DNA of 64,000 nucleotides from Paramacrobiotus metropolitanus (taxonomy: Eukaryota; Tardigrada; Eutardigrada; Parachela; Macrobiotidae): NCBI RefSeq assembly GCF_019649055.1, contig NW_026570265.1, positions 310,001 through 374,000 on the forward strand. The letters run 5' to 3'. Both the position numbers and the translations under genes were made by a program. Under the pieces are notes generated by a model, which saw only the letters and a program-made list of their open reading frames with translations, searched no databases and was not told the origin of the DNA. Below, piece by piece: positions 51,967 through 64,000 of this stretch. How positions within the stretch are numbered: position 1 is the first letter of the stretch; each line of letters starts with the position of its first letter.

Positions 51967-54530
51967 ATGTCCCATCAGAGCGGAATTCAAGGTAAAGTAC
52001 GATATCGATGCGCACAACTTCACGGTGTCATATTCTGTTAGTGTTTTGATTAATAATCTAGCATTAAATAGCTTGAATCTGCTTAACTCAAAATCTTTGC
52101 AGGAAATGCGAGCCTGCTGAAATTTTTTTCTGAAGCTCGCAATCCCAGTTCCAACATTCGCCTCATTAAAGTTGTGATCGAAAATGGTACTTAAATGCAA
52201 TATTTGGTGTTAGTTAGTATTCGATTATTTGCTCGTATACGATTTCGCTCGCTCGCGTTTCTGTATTCAGACAATCTGGATTTTTTATTTATGTCGTATT
52301 TTCAGAGGAGATGACACTCAAAGATCACGCCAAAGTCCACAAGTCTTGGGAAGAAGGTAGGATTTGACTATTTAGCGTTTATCATTTTATGTGCTCTGAA
52401 GTGAAATTGACTAACCATAAGGTTTTGTTGCGGGTGCTCGATTTTGAGTGTTATGCTTTTGGTTTGATTTTCTTTTAATTTTGTTGCATTGAATTACAAC
52501 TTCCCCTGCATTTTTAGACTACGATAAGCTGGTCACTCCCTGCCTCGTTCGCGGAGAGCCGTGCTATATATTCTATCGTTTGGACTCGAAGAATGCCAGC
52601 GGATACGAGTGGTTGTTCATTTCCTTCACGCCTGATGATGCTCCAGTGAGGCACAAAATGCTCTACGCTTCTACACGTGCTACGCTGAAGAAGGAATTCG
52701 GGGGGATGCATATCAAAGAAGAGCTGTCCGGAACTGCACCGGTAGGTTATTTGTTCTCATAGCAAAAATATCGCGTAAACAGTTTTAAACGACATATGCT
52801 TGAAATTATCTAAGTACTGTAAAACATGTTGCGGTTTTACATTTATATGGAATGTGATTTATGCACTATGCAGTACGAATATTAGGTTTGCAATATGCAG
52901 TATATTAAGTTTGCAAGGTCTATAGATTTCTTTTTTTTTCGCTGTTCAGTCGATACGCTCGCTAAATTTTCCGATTTTTGCTTATCTTATTTGATGTATT
53001 TGCTTTGTGCAGTTTATTTGGAGTTGCGTGATAGTTTATTGTCTTGTTTGTAGTGTTCCAGGTTTTCATGTTTTTGTGTTTATTTAGGCAGACGTCAATT
53101 TATCAGGATATAAACGACATAAGCGCGCAGAAACTGGTCCGGCTCCGTTGACGGCCGCCGAAGAGGAATTAGAGCAAATAAAGAAAGCGCAGGTGCGTTA
53201 ATGACATGCTAATTTTGCCAGTACATTGTGTAAACAAAAAGCGGTGGAAAGTAGACTAGCATTAGTTGTACTACATGTAATAGAAAACCAGTTATCTGGT
53301 TAGCATGTAAATAATAACTATCAGTATTCAGTAGTGTATCAGTGCTTGCAGTTTTTTGTTAAATGGTGGCAGTTGCCAGTAAAGAATTTCTGATGTACAG
53401 TCAGTACTGTACCCACGGTCCCACCTATTATAGTGCCGGCAATCGTAATAACAGGTTAATTTTTGTGCGCGTTTCGTTACCTGAATTGATTCGAAGACTT
53501 GAAATTGGTGAGTACTGAATAATTCTGAAATTTTAGCTGGAGTAAAACTGCCGCTTATGCATAACTTCGAAATAACTCGAAAACTTGGTTACATACTTAA
53601 TCGCAATAAGAAAACGCTGATGATGACCATATAGCACTTTATCCTGCGAGTTATCATGTTACTGCATTGTGTGGAATAAACTAAATGTGACGCTACAGTA
53701 CATGTAATTTCAGACTGGAGTAGATATAGGCGTTGACACGAAACACCAGACCCTACAAGGAGTTGCATTTCCGATATCCCCAGACGCCAGAACTGCTTTT
53801 CAAGAACTTAAGCAAGGAAGGGTGAATTATGTTTTGATGGTAGGTACAAGCAATTCTTTGATCTATTGAATTGAAACAGGTTTTTTCTCGGTATGGTTTA
53901 GCATTCGCACCTTCTTTTCAGAGTCTAGACACAGTCAAAGAAACTATTAATCTTGAAACTGCAAGGAATGTAGGATTGAACGATTTATCTCGTCTGATTC
54001 CGAAAGATCATGGACGATATACGCTGGTTAGATTTCCGCATAATTATGAAGGCGATCACTTCGACAGTCTAGGTATGCGTCATGCCGGTTTGTTGTCAAT
54101 CGTTGCAAAACTCCCCTAATTCGGAATTGGTAATTTTTAATCTTTTTTTTCTGTTTATCTTTTGTAGTTTTTATTTATACAATGCCGGCGAGTGGGTGTT
54201 CCATAAAAGAGCGAATGCTGTATTCCAGCTGTAAAAACCAATTAATTGATACAGTCGAAACAGCGATTAACATGCCTGTATCCAAACGGGTCAGTATGCA
54301 ATGCTATGCATGCCTGGGTGTGAATTTTCCACTTAATGGTAATACTTGAACTGGCGTGATCTCAACGAAAATGCAATCTGCAGGTGGAAACAGATGACCC
54401 AACGGAAATAAACGAGGCGTATTTGTTGGATCAACTCCATCCCCAAATTCAGCTTCATCAGTTGAAGTTTCAGAAACCCAAGGGTCCGACGAGCCGAGGA
54501 AATAAGCGCATTACCAAGGATGCCTCTTAA
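51967..54530 (+). CDS. TWF: twinfilin, actin monomer-sequestering ADF-H protein
   Basis: Two ADF-homology domains bind ADP-G-actin and cap or depolymerise filament barbed ends. Exons: 51967-51991, 52103-52186, 52306-52356, 52518-52741, 53088-53192, 53714-53839, 53922-54072, 54168-54289, 54384-54530 (344 aa; human 350). The first coding exon is only 25 nt (MSHQSGIQ), matching the family start. ADF-H 1: [37 protein letters not shown]. Linker: [18 protein letters not shown] 2: [45 protein letters not shown]. The C-terminal tail [17 protein letters not shown] corresponds to the capping-protein binding tail. Tail-to-tail with CDC42. Confidence 0.97.
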
Positions 54531-55433
54531 CATCATATGTTAATACTGCAAGAAAACTGTGACGCCTTTCGAGGTCTTGCCTGTACATGTAGGCAACCGA
54601 CAGCTTGTTAAAGTGCCTTGACAAAGATATTATGATTATCATATTTATTGTTCTAAGTTTTGTGTTAATTTTTACGCTTTTTACGGCAGTTTTCGGATCG
54701 AGATTTGCTTTTAGATGGATTAGCATTTTGTCAGAATTTTTATGTTGAGCACCAAAAACATAAATCGTCCACGATGTTGACGCCCGAAGTCTAGAGTATG
54801 TCAGTAGGATGTAACTTTCAAGCATTAATGTACTGTACAGAGAAGGTCTAGTCCCAAGCATTTTCCGCCATTCTTCACGAACAGAATATCAGAACGAATT
54901 CTTTTACAGTAGTTTTACCAGATGTTTGCTTTCAACTTCTACACTCCTTGAAGATATTTTCAATTTTTCCAGCCACATTGATTAACGACATTTAATGACA
55001 ACTGCAAGTTGCAAACGCTTTAAGCGAAGATTAAGCTGAGCAACAGATTCTGCAACCGTTTCCAAACCGTGATTCACACACACTAAATCTCTGCAAGAAT
55101 AGAAGGTCCGAAAGAACGATTACGGCTATCTGGAACGTCGATACAAAAATGATAAATAACATAAATCAAACTAAAGGAATATCATAAAAAATGGAAGCTA
55201 CGTCCTACCATCGAGCGAAAAACCACATATCCTTAGATAAACAATTATGCATTAAAAGAATCACGTAATAGCTATTAGAAAAGTAAAGTCAGGAAACAAT
55301 ACAAATCTATTCTGTCATATCAACCGCATCATTCGCAAGATTTACACAAGTGCTACTAAAATTAGTTTAAAAACAGCTCCCCCTTTTCCACTTCCAAACA
55401 GGAAAACCAAATTTAAGGCCAATCTGCTGAATT
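54531..55433. other. twinfilin / CDC42 tail-to-tail spacer
   Basis: About 900 bp between convergent stop codons. Open frames are short and unsupported. Probably the two 3' UTRs. Confidence 0.5.
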
Positions 55434-57061
<1,628 letters not shown>

Positions 57062-58472
57062 CTAGCTGGATCCCAGCATAAAAGTTGTCTGCAAAATAAG
57101 ACGATATGCACTTTCACCAAAGTTCTGAAATTTTGATAAATACTTCACATCATCTACGACTGTTATATTACAGCACGAGTAATACTGCTCTTGATAAGAT
57201 CACGTCAGAAAAATCAAAATCGAGTCTACAATGATCAATCCACAAAAATCAAGAGTGCTCGTACGGAAGAATCCTTTCCGCTGCCATTAAACTATGCCGC
57301 TCTTCTTTAACACCATGTATGCAGCACCGTCCGCCTTACAGGTGAACAGTGCTGGTTGGGGTCTGCGCACAGTAAAGCTGACGTGAAATGCAAGATGTTA
57401 CTCCAGTGATCCAAAATTACTATTCGTATGATATCGTTACAAACTTACAACTACAAAGCAAACAGTGCGACCTACGGAGACTTAAAAAAACTACTAATAT
57501 AATGCCAGTTAATTAAAACAAACTATATTCGTGGCAATCCTTTCAAGCAAAGAGCAGAACCTACCGTAACCAGTAAATTTTCCAAAACTGCGAAGAACGG
57601 TTGAGGCAACAAGTTAAAGTATGAAAATATGCTGTAGTACCCACGTGCTACGATGTCGATCCTTTAACCCGTAATCGGTAATCGTCAACCTACGGTAGAA
57701 TGGTAGATTTACAGTTCTAGCATGAACCCGATTACCTGATTAACTCAGACAACATTACAAATAAAACAAATTTGTAATGAAAAATCTGTTCAAATTTTCT
57801 GACTTTCAGTCACTTTCTAGGACAACACTGACGACACTTTGATACGTTCCAGCAAATGCAATCGTGTTCTTTTCCACTTACTGGAAACCTAGGGATCCTT
57901 CGCAGCTTGATAAATCTATTCAAAACGGTCTGGGATGATATATGAAAATCACAACAAGACGACGGGAAGAACTTAACAGAAAGTCGACTGAATATTAGTG
58001 AAAAGGGTATTGCCCACAGTAGAAGAATTTAGCACAACCAACCTAATCATTCTGAATTTGTGGGCTGGTGAAACGCAGATTTTACTGCTAAGGCCGGTGA
58101 CGATTCACTATGACGGCATCGGCACGGTATCGGTATGCAGAAAGCCAGAAACCGCCCGAACTGATGATTTGTGAATACAGTAAGTACTTACGTACCGGTA
58201 CAAACTACAAACTACGATATACTCCCACTTGTCCCCTCAAGATACTACCCGTAGTCTTCTTCCGTAAGAGCAGAATCGGTTGCGAATGCTATACAGGAGA
58301 CGAAACCAAGTTCGCCTAGTTCCGACTTCCGACGTGTAATTTCGTTCCTGTTGCTTTCGAAATGTACGAGCCGGGGGGTGAAAGGCGCAAAGAGCCTACT
58401 CAGCCTAGTCGACTTTATGGGGAATGGGATTGCTTACCGCTTACGTAATTTGCTATCCCACTCCCGATAGAC

Positions 58473-58492
58473 TAACCGTATATATACGGTTA
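58473..58492. repeat. 20-bp perfect palindrome
   Basis: TAACCGTATATATACGGTTA reads the same on both strands. No associated gene. Confidence 0.9.
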
Positions 58493-59706
58493 TTCCACAG
58501 GCTATCCACGTTCCAAAGAGTTTTTCCGGCAGCGGGAGTGTTTGATACACCCAGGGCCGTAGCGAGGTCCGAGCGAAGGGATAGGCGCAACCGCCCAAAA
58601 ACGGCTGCGCATCCCCCAAAAACAATTTGCAACCGTAAACTTGTACCGGTCCCAGTGCCTGATACACCGCATAGCTGTTCGCACTTTGTCAAGCCTCCGA
58701 AAGAAACTGAAACTCTAGTTTGGTGGCGGCGTGCTTACCAGTTAGAGCGGAACATATCCCATAGGCCACACCGCCACAGCTCAGTCTGCAACAGCAAGCC
58801 GCTCTGGAAAACAAAAATTTGCCCTTCATATATTTATTTTTCGGATGTAATAAGAGTTTCCATCCTATGGTCTTAAACGAGGTGAACTGGACATTGCTTA
58901 ATTCGTTTGCTAACGGTTTCCGCAGAAATCTAGTATCATAGCGGGTCCATCCATCAGTTTGCGTATCGGTCAGTAGCGGGAATCGAACAAGTACAGTGGC
59001 GGCCCACAATTTCATGATCACGTCGACATAGCGCGGAAGCGTCGATATTCCTTTCCTTGCACGTCTTCGTAGCCCAACTAGACCCAACTATGCCTAACTT
59101 TTCTATCGATTCGTAGATGGTAGCTTCCCGCGCCGTCGGCCGCCAAGTCTTCCGTTGGAGAATGATCCGCAGTGTCTCGGGTCTGATGCGAAAGAAACGG
59201 TCAGACCGCCAAATGATGGCCCAGATATTTAGTTTCTAGGGACCCATCAATCAACAGCAAACACCACTCCATGATGTCCGGCGATGCGCACCTATGCTGA
59301 ACCGCTGTCCATTCACCCGTCAGATGCAGAGGAACTTGAATGGCAAACCAGGCGTGCACGGTGTTTGTTTTTATTCCTCTAGAATGATTACGTTGTCATT
59401 AATTTTATCATAGTCATTCATTGTTCTCTGTTTTACTAGAATGTTATTTGTTTCCTTTATCGACGAACTTTACACGTCCGAACATAATTAGCTACTCCAG
59501 AGCCTAGATTTTAATCCTATGTGAAATTTTGAAGTTAACTTGTAAGAACGAAATTTACAATGTGCTTGCCGACAGCTTGCCTTTGTGAGTACTTTACTCG
59601 GACTCTTTACTTTGACGACAGTTGTACAAGAATGCGGTCACAAAGCAATTTTGGAACACATGACTAATTGATCAAGGATCCTGTTCTGGATTTAGAGGCT
59701 CGATTA

Positions 59707-59788
59707 TTAATTTTTTTATAAAAATATAGTTGCATTAACGCAATTAATTAATTTTTTTATAAAAATATAGTTGCATTAACGCAATTAA
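59707..59788. repeat. exact 41-bp tandem duplication
   Basis: Two identical 41-base units, 59707-59747 and 59748-59788, AT-rich and ending GCATTAACGCAATTAA. No mismatch between copies indicates a recent duplication, or an assembly repeat. Confidence 0.95.
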
Positions 59789-59978
59789 ATGTTTTTCCAT
59801 GTTACAAAGGGAGTAACAAACCGAGGCGCCAAACTAACAATCCGCTGCGACCACCGGTCAGTTAGCGACCAGTCGCACAGTCATGATTACTTTAAACAGT
59901 TCTCGCCGCCCGCAGCGGTTGTACTATTGGCCGTTTTCCAGACTTATGCCTGTGCGTACAGTAGTACGAGGTACCGAA

Positions 59979-60009
59979 GCATAGAAAAGGAAACATTCCT
60001 TTTCTATGC
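59979..60009. repeat. 14-bp perfect hairpin, 3-nt loop
   Basis: Arms 59979-59992 and 59996-60009 are exact reverse complements around ACA. Confidence 0.9.
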
Positions 60010-60394
60010 TGCAAGTACGTGTACTGCAATTAATTTTATGCTTTTTTTGTTTTGATTTGACGAAGACGCTTTAAACGATTATTACCGTTTATTATGTATT
60101 ACGATTGTATAGCAAATTTGTTTATAGTGTAGCTTTTTTTAATATGAAGTTATGATTGAATTTGTTACACTAATGATGACAATACATAATACGAACTCTC
60201 ATCAAGTTTGAACGCGCATTTGAACTGTAATTATAAGACTGTAAGTAAGTACAATATTTCTGTATAATCTGCAGTGTTTTATGCCTTTTAAATTTTAATA
60301 ATAATATCTCTCGGAAGAACCATAAATTTCGAGTGACATAGTGCCTTTATTGCAGGCTGAGGTTTTTTAACTTATTGTATGTTGTCCGTCCACA

Positions 60395-61577
60395 ATGGAT
60401 CGAGCCAGGGCGGAAGTCGTTATCGCAGTCTCCAGTTTCCTTGGTTCATCTCTCGCGACCGCATTATTCTTTGTTTGTACACCCCAGCCATTCTGCTTAC
60501 TGTTGTCACCATGCCTTGCATTCTTATCTGTAGTAATACAGGAAAGACTTATGCGAAGACGTGTTTCAGAGGTTGGTCTCCAAATTTGAAATTGCAGTGC
60601 ATAATGCAACTAAAAATGTGAAGACCAGTCACCAGTGTACTGAGTACGGGTGTAAGGTTTTTGCTGTGATTATGTTTAGATTTCCATCAGGAGCTCATTA
60701 TTGGGCAATCTCTTCGCCTTCGGTGTTTGGACGGTCTTCGTTTTCCGCTCAGTGCGGCCATTCGGAATCTATATGGCACTATTGGCTCATTTCCACTGGT
60801 CGGAATATTTATTCATTTCCATGTTTTCACCGCGATCTTTGTCCGTTAGAAGCTTTATGTTGGATCACAGTCCGGCATATGTTTTTGCGACCATAGCTTC
60901 ATGGATTGAATACACAGTCTGGCAATTTATTTTCCCAGGTTTGATTCAGCGATATTAGCATTGTTTTGACCGCGTGCACTCGTGGTTAACAAATTTAAAA
61001 TCCACAGAATTCGCCTTATAGGCATGCGTGATTGTATTTGGATTTCGATTGTTGGATTGCTGATGTGCGTCGTGGGTGAATCATTACGGAAAGTTGCAAT
61101 TGCCACTGCCGGAGAGAATTTCGATCACATTGTTGAAGTCAGTGGGATAAATCCGATAAATATTATAAAACTGGGCTTTGAATATCTACATTTATTAAGA
61201 AAACATGTTGATCGATAAAAATGTTTTAGGATAGTAAGCGGCGCGAGCATGTGCTAATAACTCACGGAGTCTACAAGATTTGCCGCCATCCTTCTTATTT
61301 GGGATGGTGGATGTTCGCGGTAGGAACGCAGGTAAAGCGTAATATTTATTTTAACCGCCACGAAAAGACCGGAGTTTTGAACTTCTGCTTGCAGATCGTT
61401 CTCCAGAATCCCGTGTGTGTTTTTGGCTTCTTTTATGGTGCTTACCGGTTCTTCGCTGATCGCGTACCGTACGAGGAAAGAATATTGATTCAGTTCTTCG
61501 GTGATCAGTATATTCGATATCGCCAGCATGTCCCTCTTCTTTTGCCATTCATTAAGGATCCAAAAGATGTCGATTAA
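60395..61577 (+). CDS. ICMT: isoprenylcysteine carboxyl methyltransferase
   Basis: ER multi-pass enzyme that methylates the C-terminal prenylcysteine of CaaX proteins using SAM. Exons: 60395-60571, 60680-60938, 61022-61137, 61230-61331, 61395-61577 (278 aa; human 284). N-terminal membrane helices (SSFLGSSLATALFFVC; CLLLSPCLAFLSVV) are followed by ISIRSSLLGNLFAFGVW and the conserved LAHFHWSEYLF. The catalytic part has GLLMCVVGESLRKVAIATAG, THGVYKICRHPSYLGWW (the RHPxYxGW SAM-site motif) and VGTQIVLQNPVC. The C-terminus carries EERILIQFFGDQYIRYRQHV and PLLLPFIK. All motifs match ICMT. CDC42, a likely substrate, lies about 3.4 kb upstream. Confidence 0.97.
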
Positions 61578-63241
61578 TGCTCTTGTCGTTGTTGCTTTCC
61601 AAATTTCTGTGATTTCCACTTACCCGTGATCATTCCGAATTTCCTGGTGGATTTCCTGTTGAGTTTACTGCCTAATGGCATTAAAGTTTTTCTGCTTGAA
61701 AGTTTTTCTGGTACGTTTAGCTGATTCATTCTTATGGTCATACCGCATTTTGCACAAGCGTAAGTCACGCCGACTTAACTCGGTGGTCACTGGTCAGTAA
61801 GGTTTTTCTTTTCCTAAGATACGGTAGGTAAAGTGTAATCACGGTCCTTCTACTATAAATTACTTATAAAAAACGAAAAATAAATGTACTAAATATACGT
61901 TGGTAAAATGTGCTTCCTATTTAGAGAAGAATAATGGATAAGAGAAGAAGAGTTATTGTTTTTAACCTATTGGCGTTTTTTGTTTATTTTTTTATTCATT
62001 AAGCTTATCGGTGGCACTGGCCGGTGATTACAATTTACCGGTAGTGGTTACCTTCAGATCGAGCATGTATATGACTTATGCTTACGATGAATTTTGTTTA
62101 TGATGCTTTTCCACGGTGGTTGATGTCAAAAAGATTCAAAGGAGGTCGTTCCCTACGAGTACTTTCCGTTCTCGTACCAGAACTCATTCTAATACGGAAA
62201 CAAGTTTTTTTTTCATTTTGCCAGAACAAACCTTGAGCCTTTCCCAATTTAGTCTCAGTCATCAAATTGAACTATTTTCCGGTATAAAGACATGATGATA
62301 AGTACAGTACTTAAACGACAGGGAACAATCACAACTGCATATTTCCATAAAAAAAGCACCAGTAAACACTTGAAAAAAGAATCCTGCAGATTGTCCGGAC
62401 TGTGGCATCCCGCCTCCTTTTATTTCTATGAATTACTTCATCAGAAGTATCAATAAAACGTTTTGTTTTACTCAGTTATTAAAAAATATCATGTTTGTTT
62501 TCGCTGTCGGCTGAAGCTTGTAATCTGTGATCTTTAATTTTATATGTAATAATTGCTTTAAATATGTGATTCTGTCTGTTTGCCGCCAATCTGGATCAGA
62601 ATGTACTCGTACATACCAAGAATCAGATGCTCATTTGTGAGAGCCACTAGATCAGTGAACTAACTAACTAACTTGAACTTGGGAATGAAAATTATTTTGA
62701 GTGCATGTAAATAAAACGTTAATGTAAGTTAGCGTTAGGACTTAACTGTTTTGAAGCTTTGTTCCTCAACTCGAGCCAACGTTGTGATATCTGCAGTCTG
62801 CACGAGGCATTACTGTATTCATTATTCAACGCTACAACTTACAGATAAATAAAAATCAATACAGCGGCTACGTATTATTTTCGATCAGAGAACAAAAAAG
62901 TTGGACAATGCACTCGCTTCCGCATTTGCGTGCAACGATGGCGACTGATGCCGTACAGTGCGTACACTACCGTCTACCAGTATAAATCTGTATAACATAT
63001 TATGCAATTAGGTAAGTAGTGCATTATTGGCAAGCACAATATATACGACAAGGCCTACAAGTGACATGTTAATGTCATTCACATAAACCTCGAAGTACAA
63101 ATTTTCACATCAGTCAGAACTTCGCAATCTAACCGGTAAACCGATCGAGTTACAATTATACCAGCAGGCAGCCGCAATAACAGCGAAACCGAAGCACTTC
63201 AAGATCCAAAAATAAGCATCCCTCTAACGGTTAACCAGTAT
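61578..63241. other. ICMT / TMEM115 tail-to-tail spacer
   Basis: About 1.7 kb between convergent stop codons. AT-rich with short frames only. AATAAA-like motifs occur, for example TAAATAAAA near 62708. No gene is seen. Confidence 0.5.
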
Positions 63242-64000
63242 TCAAGATTGCTCCTGTTCCTCTGCAGCGGAAGATGGAAGCGTTTTTATTAACTCGGATG
63301 TTTCGCTAACGATCCTGGCATTCTTTTCCTCTTCAATATCATCCACTAAACTCGGCCATGGAACAGCACTCGCCGCGGGAATTTCAGGTGAGCTCAGGCG
63401 GTCATTCAGCGCCTTTAAAGCGATTTGTCTACAGAAACATTAAAAAATCAGCTGTGGTTTGAATCTCGATCAAGATTGTACACAATTTCCAACGTCAACC
63501 GTTGCCACATTTATGAAACACGTAACCGTACAACAAGTAGCCGTTGGATTACTTATAAATTATTGGGCGCATTCAGAACGATAACAATCATAATTGTTAT
63601 AACGAATCGAGTTGATTGCTTCAGAGTTTTGGCTTTTGTTCGTGTCATAAAAGGAATGGCGCCAGCCCCACTGCGTAGAGTTACGAGCAAAGAAGTTGGA
63701 TACAATCCATCAAGATGATCAAATTTGTTGTAAGTGAAAGGAAAGGCCGATGTTTTGCATAAATTTATGTTCTAGTACAGTACATAAATTTATGTAGTAC
63801 ATTCTAATACATTCGAAGTTTAACTACGATATAGCGAGTAATTACATCAGAGACAACGTCTATACGAGGCAGTTTTATTTTGAGGATTGCTGTAGTTTCT
63901 TTTACACTTAAAAGTAATGGACACCGCAGTCGCGGATGAAAATCCTAACTTAACTTCCTTCTGCAGTTCGTTTTGATGGTCGGTGGAAGCATGGTCACCA
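63242..64000 (-). CDS. TMEM115: TMEM115 (rhomboid-fold Golgi protein), 3' part, runs off the window
   Basis: Golgi multi-pass protein with a catalytically inactive rhomboid fold, linked to retrograde Golgi-ER transport. Visible exons: at least 63955-64000 and 63242-63428, intron 526 nt, phase 2. The C-terminal sequence NCRRKQIALKALNDRL matches the family signature ERRRQLALKALNERL. It is followed by PWPSLVDDIEEE (human WPSMDDDEEE) and a Glu/Ser-rich tail ending EEQEQS. The membrane domain lies beyond the right edge. The assignment rests on this short C-terminal segment. Confidence 0.72.
63768..63795. repeat. paired ATAAATTTAT palindromes
   Basis: A CATAAATTTATGT palindrome occurs twice, about 14 bp apart, inside the TMEM115 intron. 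Confidence 0.6.

Noticed and set aside
58424-58876. 150-codon plus-strand frame with overlapping minus-strand frames
   Set aside because: No family resemblance and Arg/Pro-biased composition; frames are open on both strands, as in random GC-richer DNA.

Overview
The window is nuclear DNA of an animal (metazoan) with a compact genome. Genes are split by short GT-AG introns, mostly about 60-400 nt, and the proteins recognised are metazoan housekeeping and regulatory families: a POU class III factor, DDI1 with both UBL and UBA domains, syntaxin 17, dynein intermediate chain, RBM5/10, PRMT7, INTS13, TIMMDC1, ACTMAP, twinfilin, CDC42, ICMT and TMEM115. There are no operons, ribosome binding sites, CRISPR arrays or recognisable tRNA or rRNA genes. 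The phylum cannot be fixed from the sequence; a tardigrade or another small invertebrate is only a guess. Exon coordinates come from manual matching of splice signals, reading phase and remembered family conservation, without transcripts.

Layout. (1) 1-20.7 kb is gene-poor. Its only clear gene is a POU3/ventral-veins-lacking homologue (+, 3387-5765), followed by about 15 kb with no convincing gene, possibly the regulatory domain of that factor. (2) 20.7-44 kb is dense: DDI1 (-), RFC4 (+), STX17 (-), a small single-exon ORF (+), DYNC1I (+), RBM5/10 (-), PRMT7 (+) and INTS13 (-). Neighbours mostly alternate strand, giving head-to-head promoters (DDI1/RFC4, STX17/small ORF, RBM5-10/PRMT7) and tail-to-tail ends (RFC4/STX17, DYNC1I/RBM5-10, PRMT7/INTS13). 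(3) 44-49.3 kb holds one or two unresolved small minus-strand genes, TIMMDC1 (+), and an unrecognised 412-residue Ser/Glu-rich protein (-). (4) 50-57 kb holds three actin-related genes: ACTMAP (actin N-terminal maturation protease), twinfilin and CDC42. (5) 57-64 kb has two gene-poor stretches around ICMT (+), the methyltransferase that finishes CaaX proteins such as CDC42, and the 3' end of TMEM115 (-) runs off the right edge.

Functionally the genes cover transcription control (POU3), DNA replication (RFC4), proteostasis (DDI1), autophagosome fusion (STX17), microtubule transport (DYNC1I), splicing and snRNA processing (RBM5/10, INTS13), arginine methylation (PRMT7), complex I assembly (TIMMDC1), actin control (ACTMAP, twinfilin, CDC42), CaaX processing (ICMT) and Golgi membrane organisation (TMEM115). 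Structural oddities include 15-nt microexons, a probable GC-AG intron, a local frame break in ACTMAP, several perfect hairpins, a fold-back element and an exact 41-bp tandem duplication.
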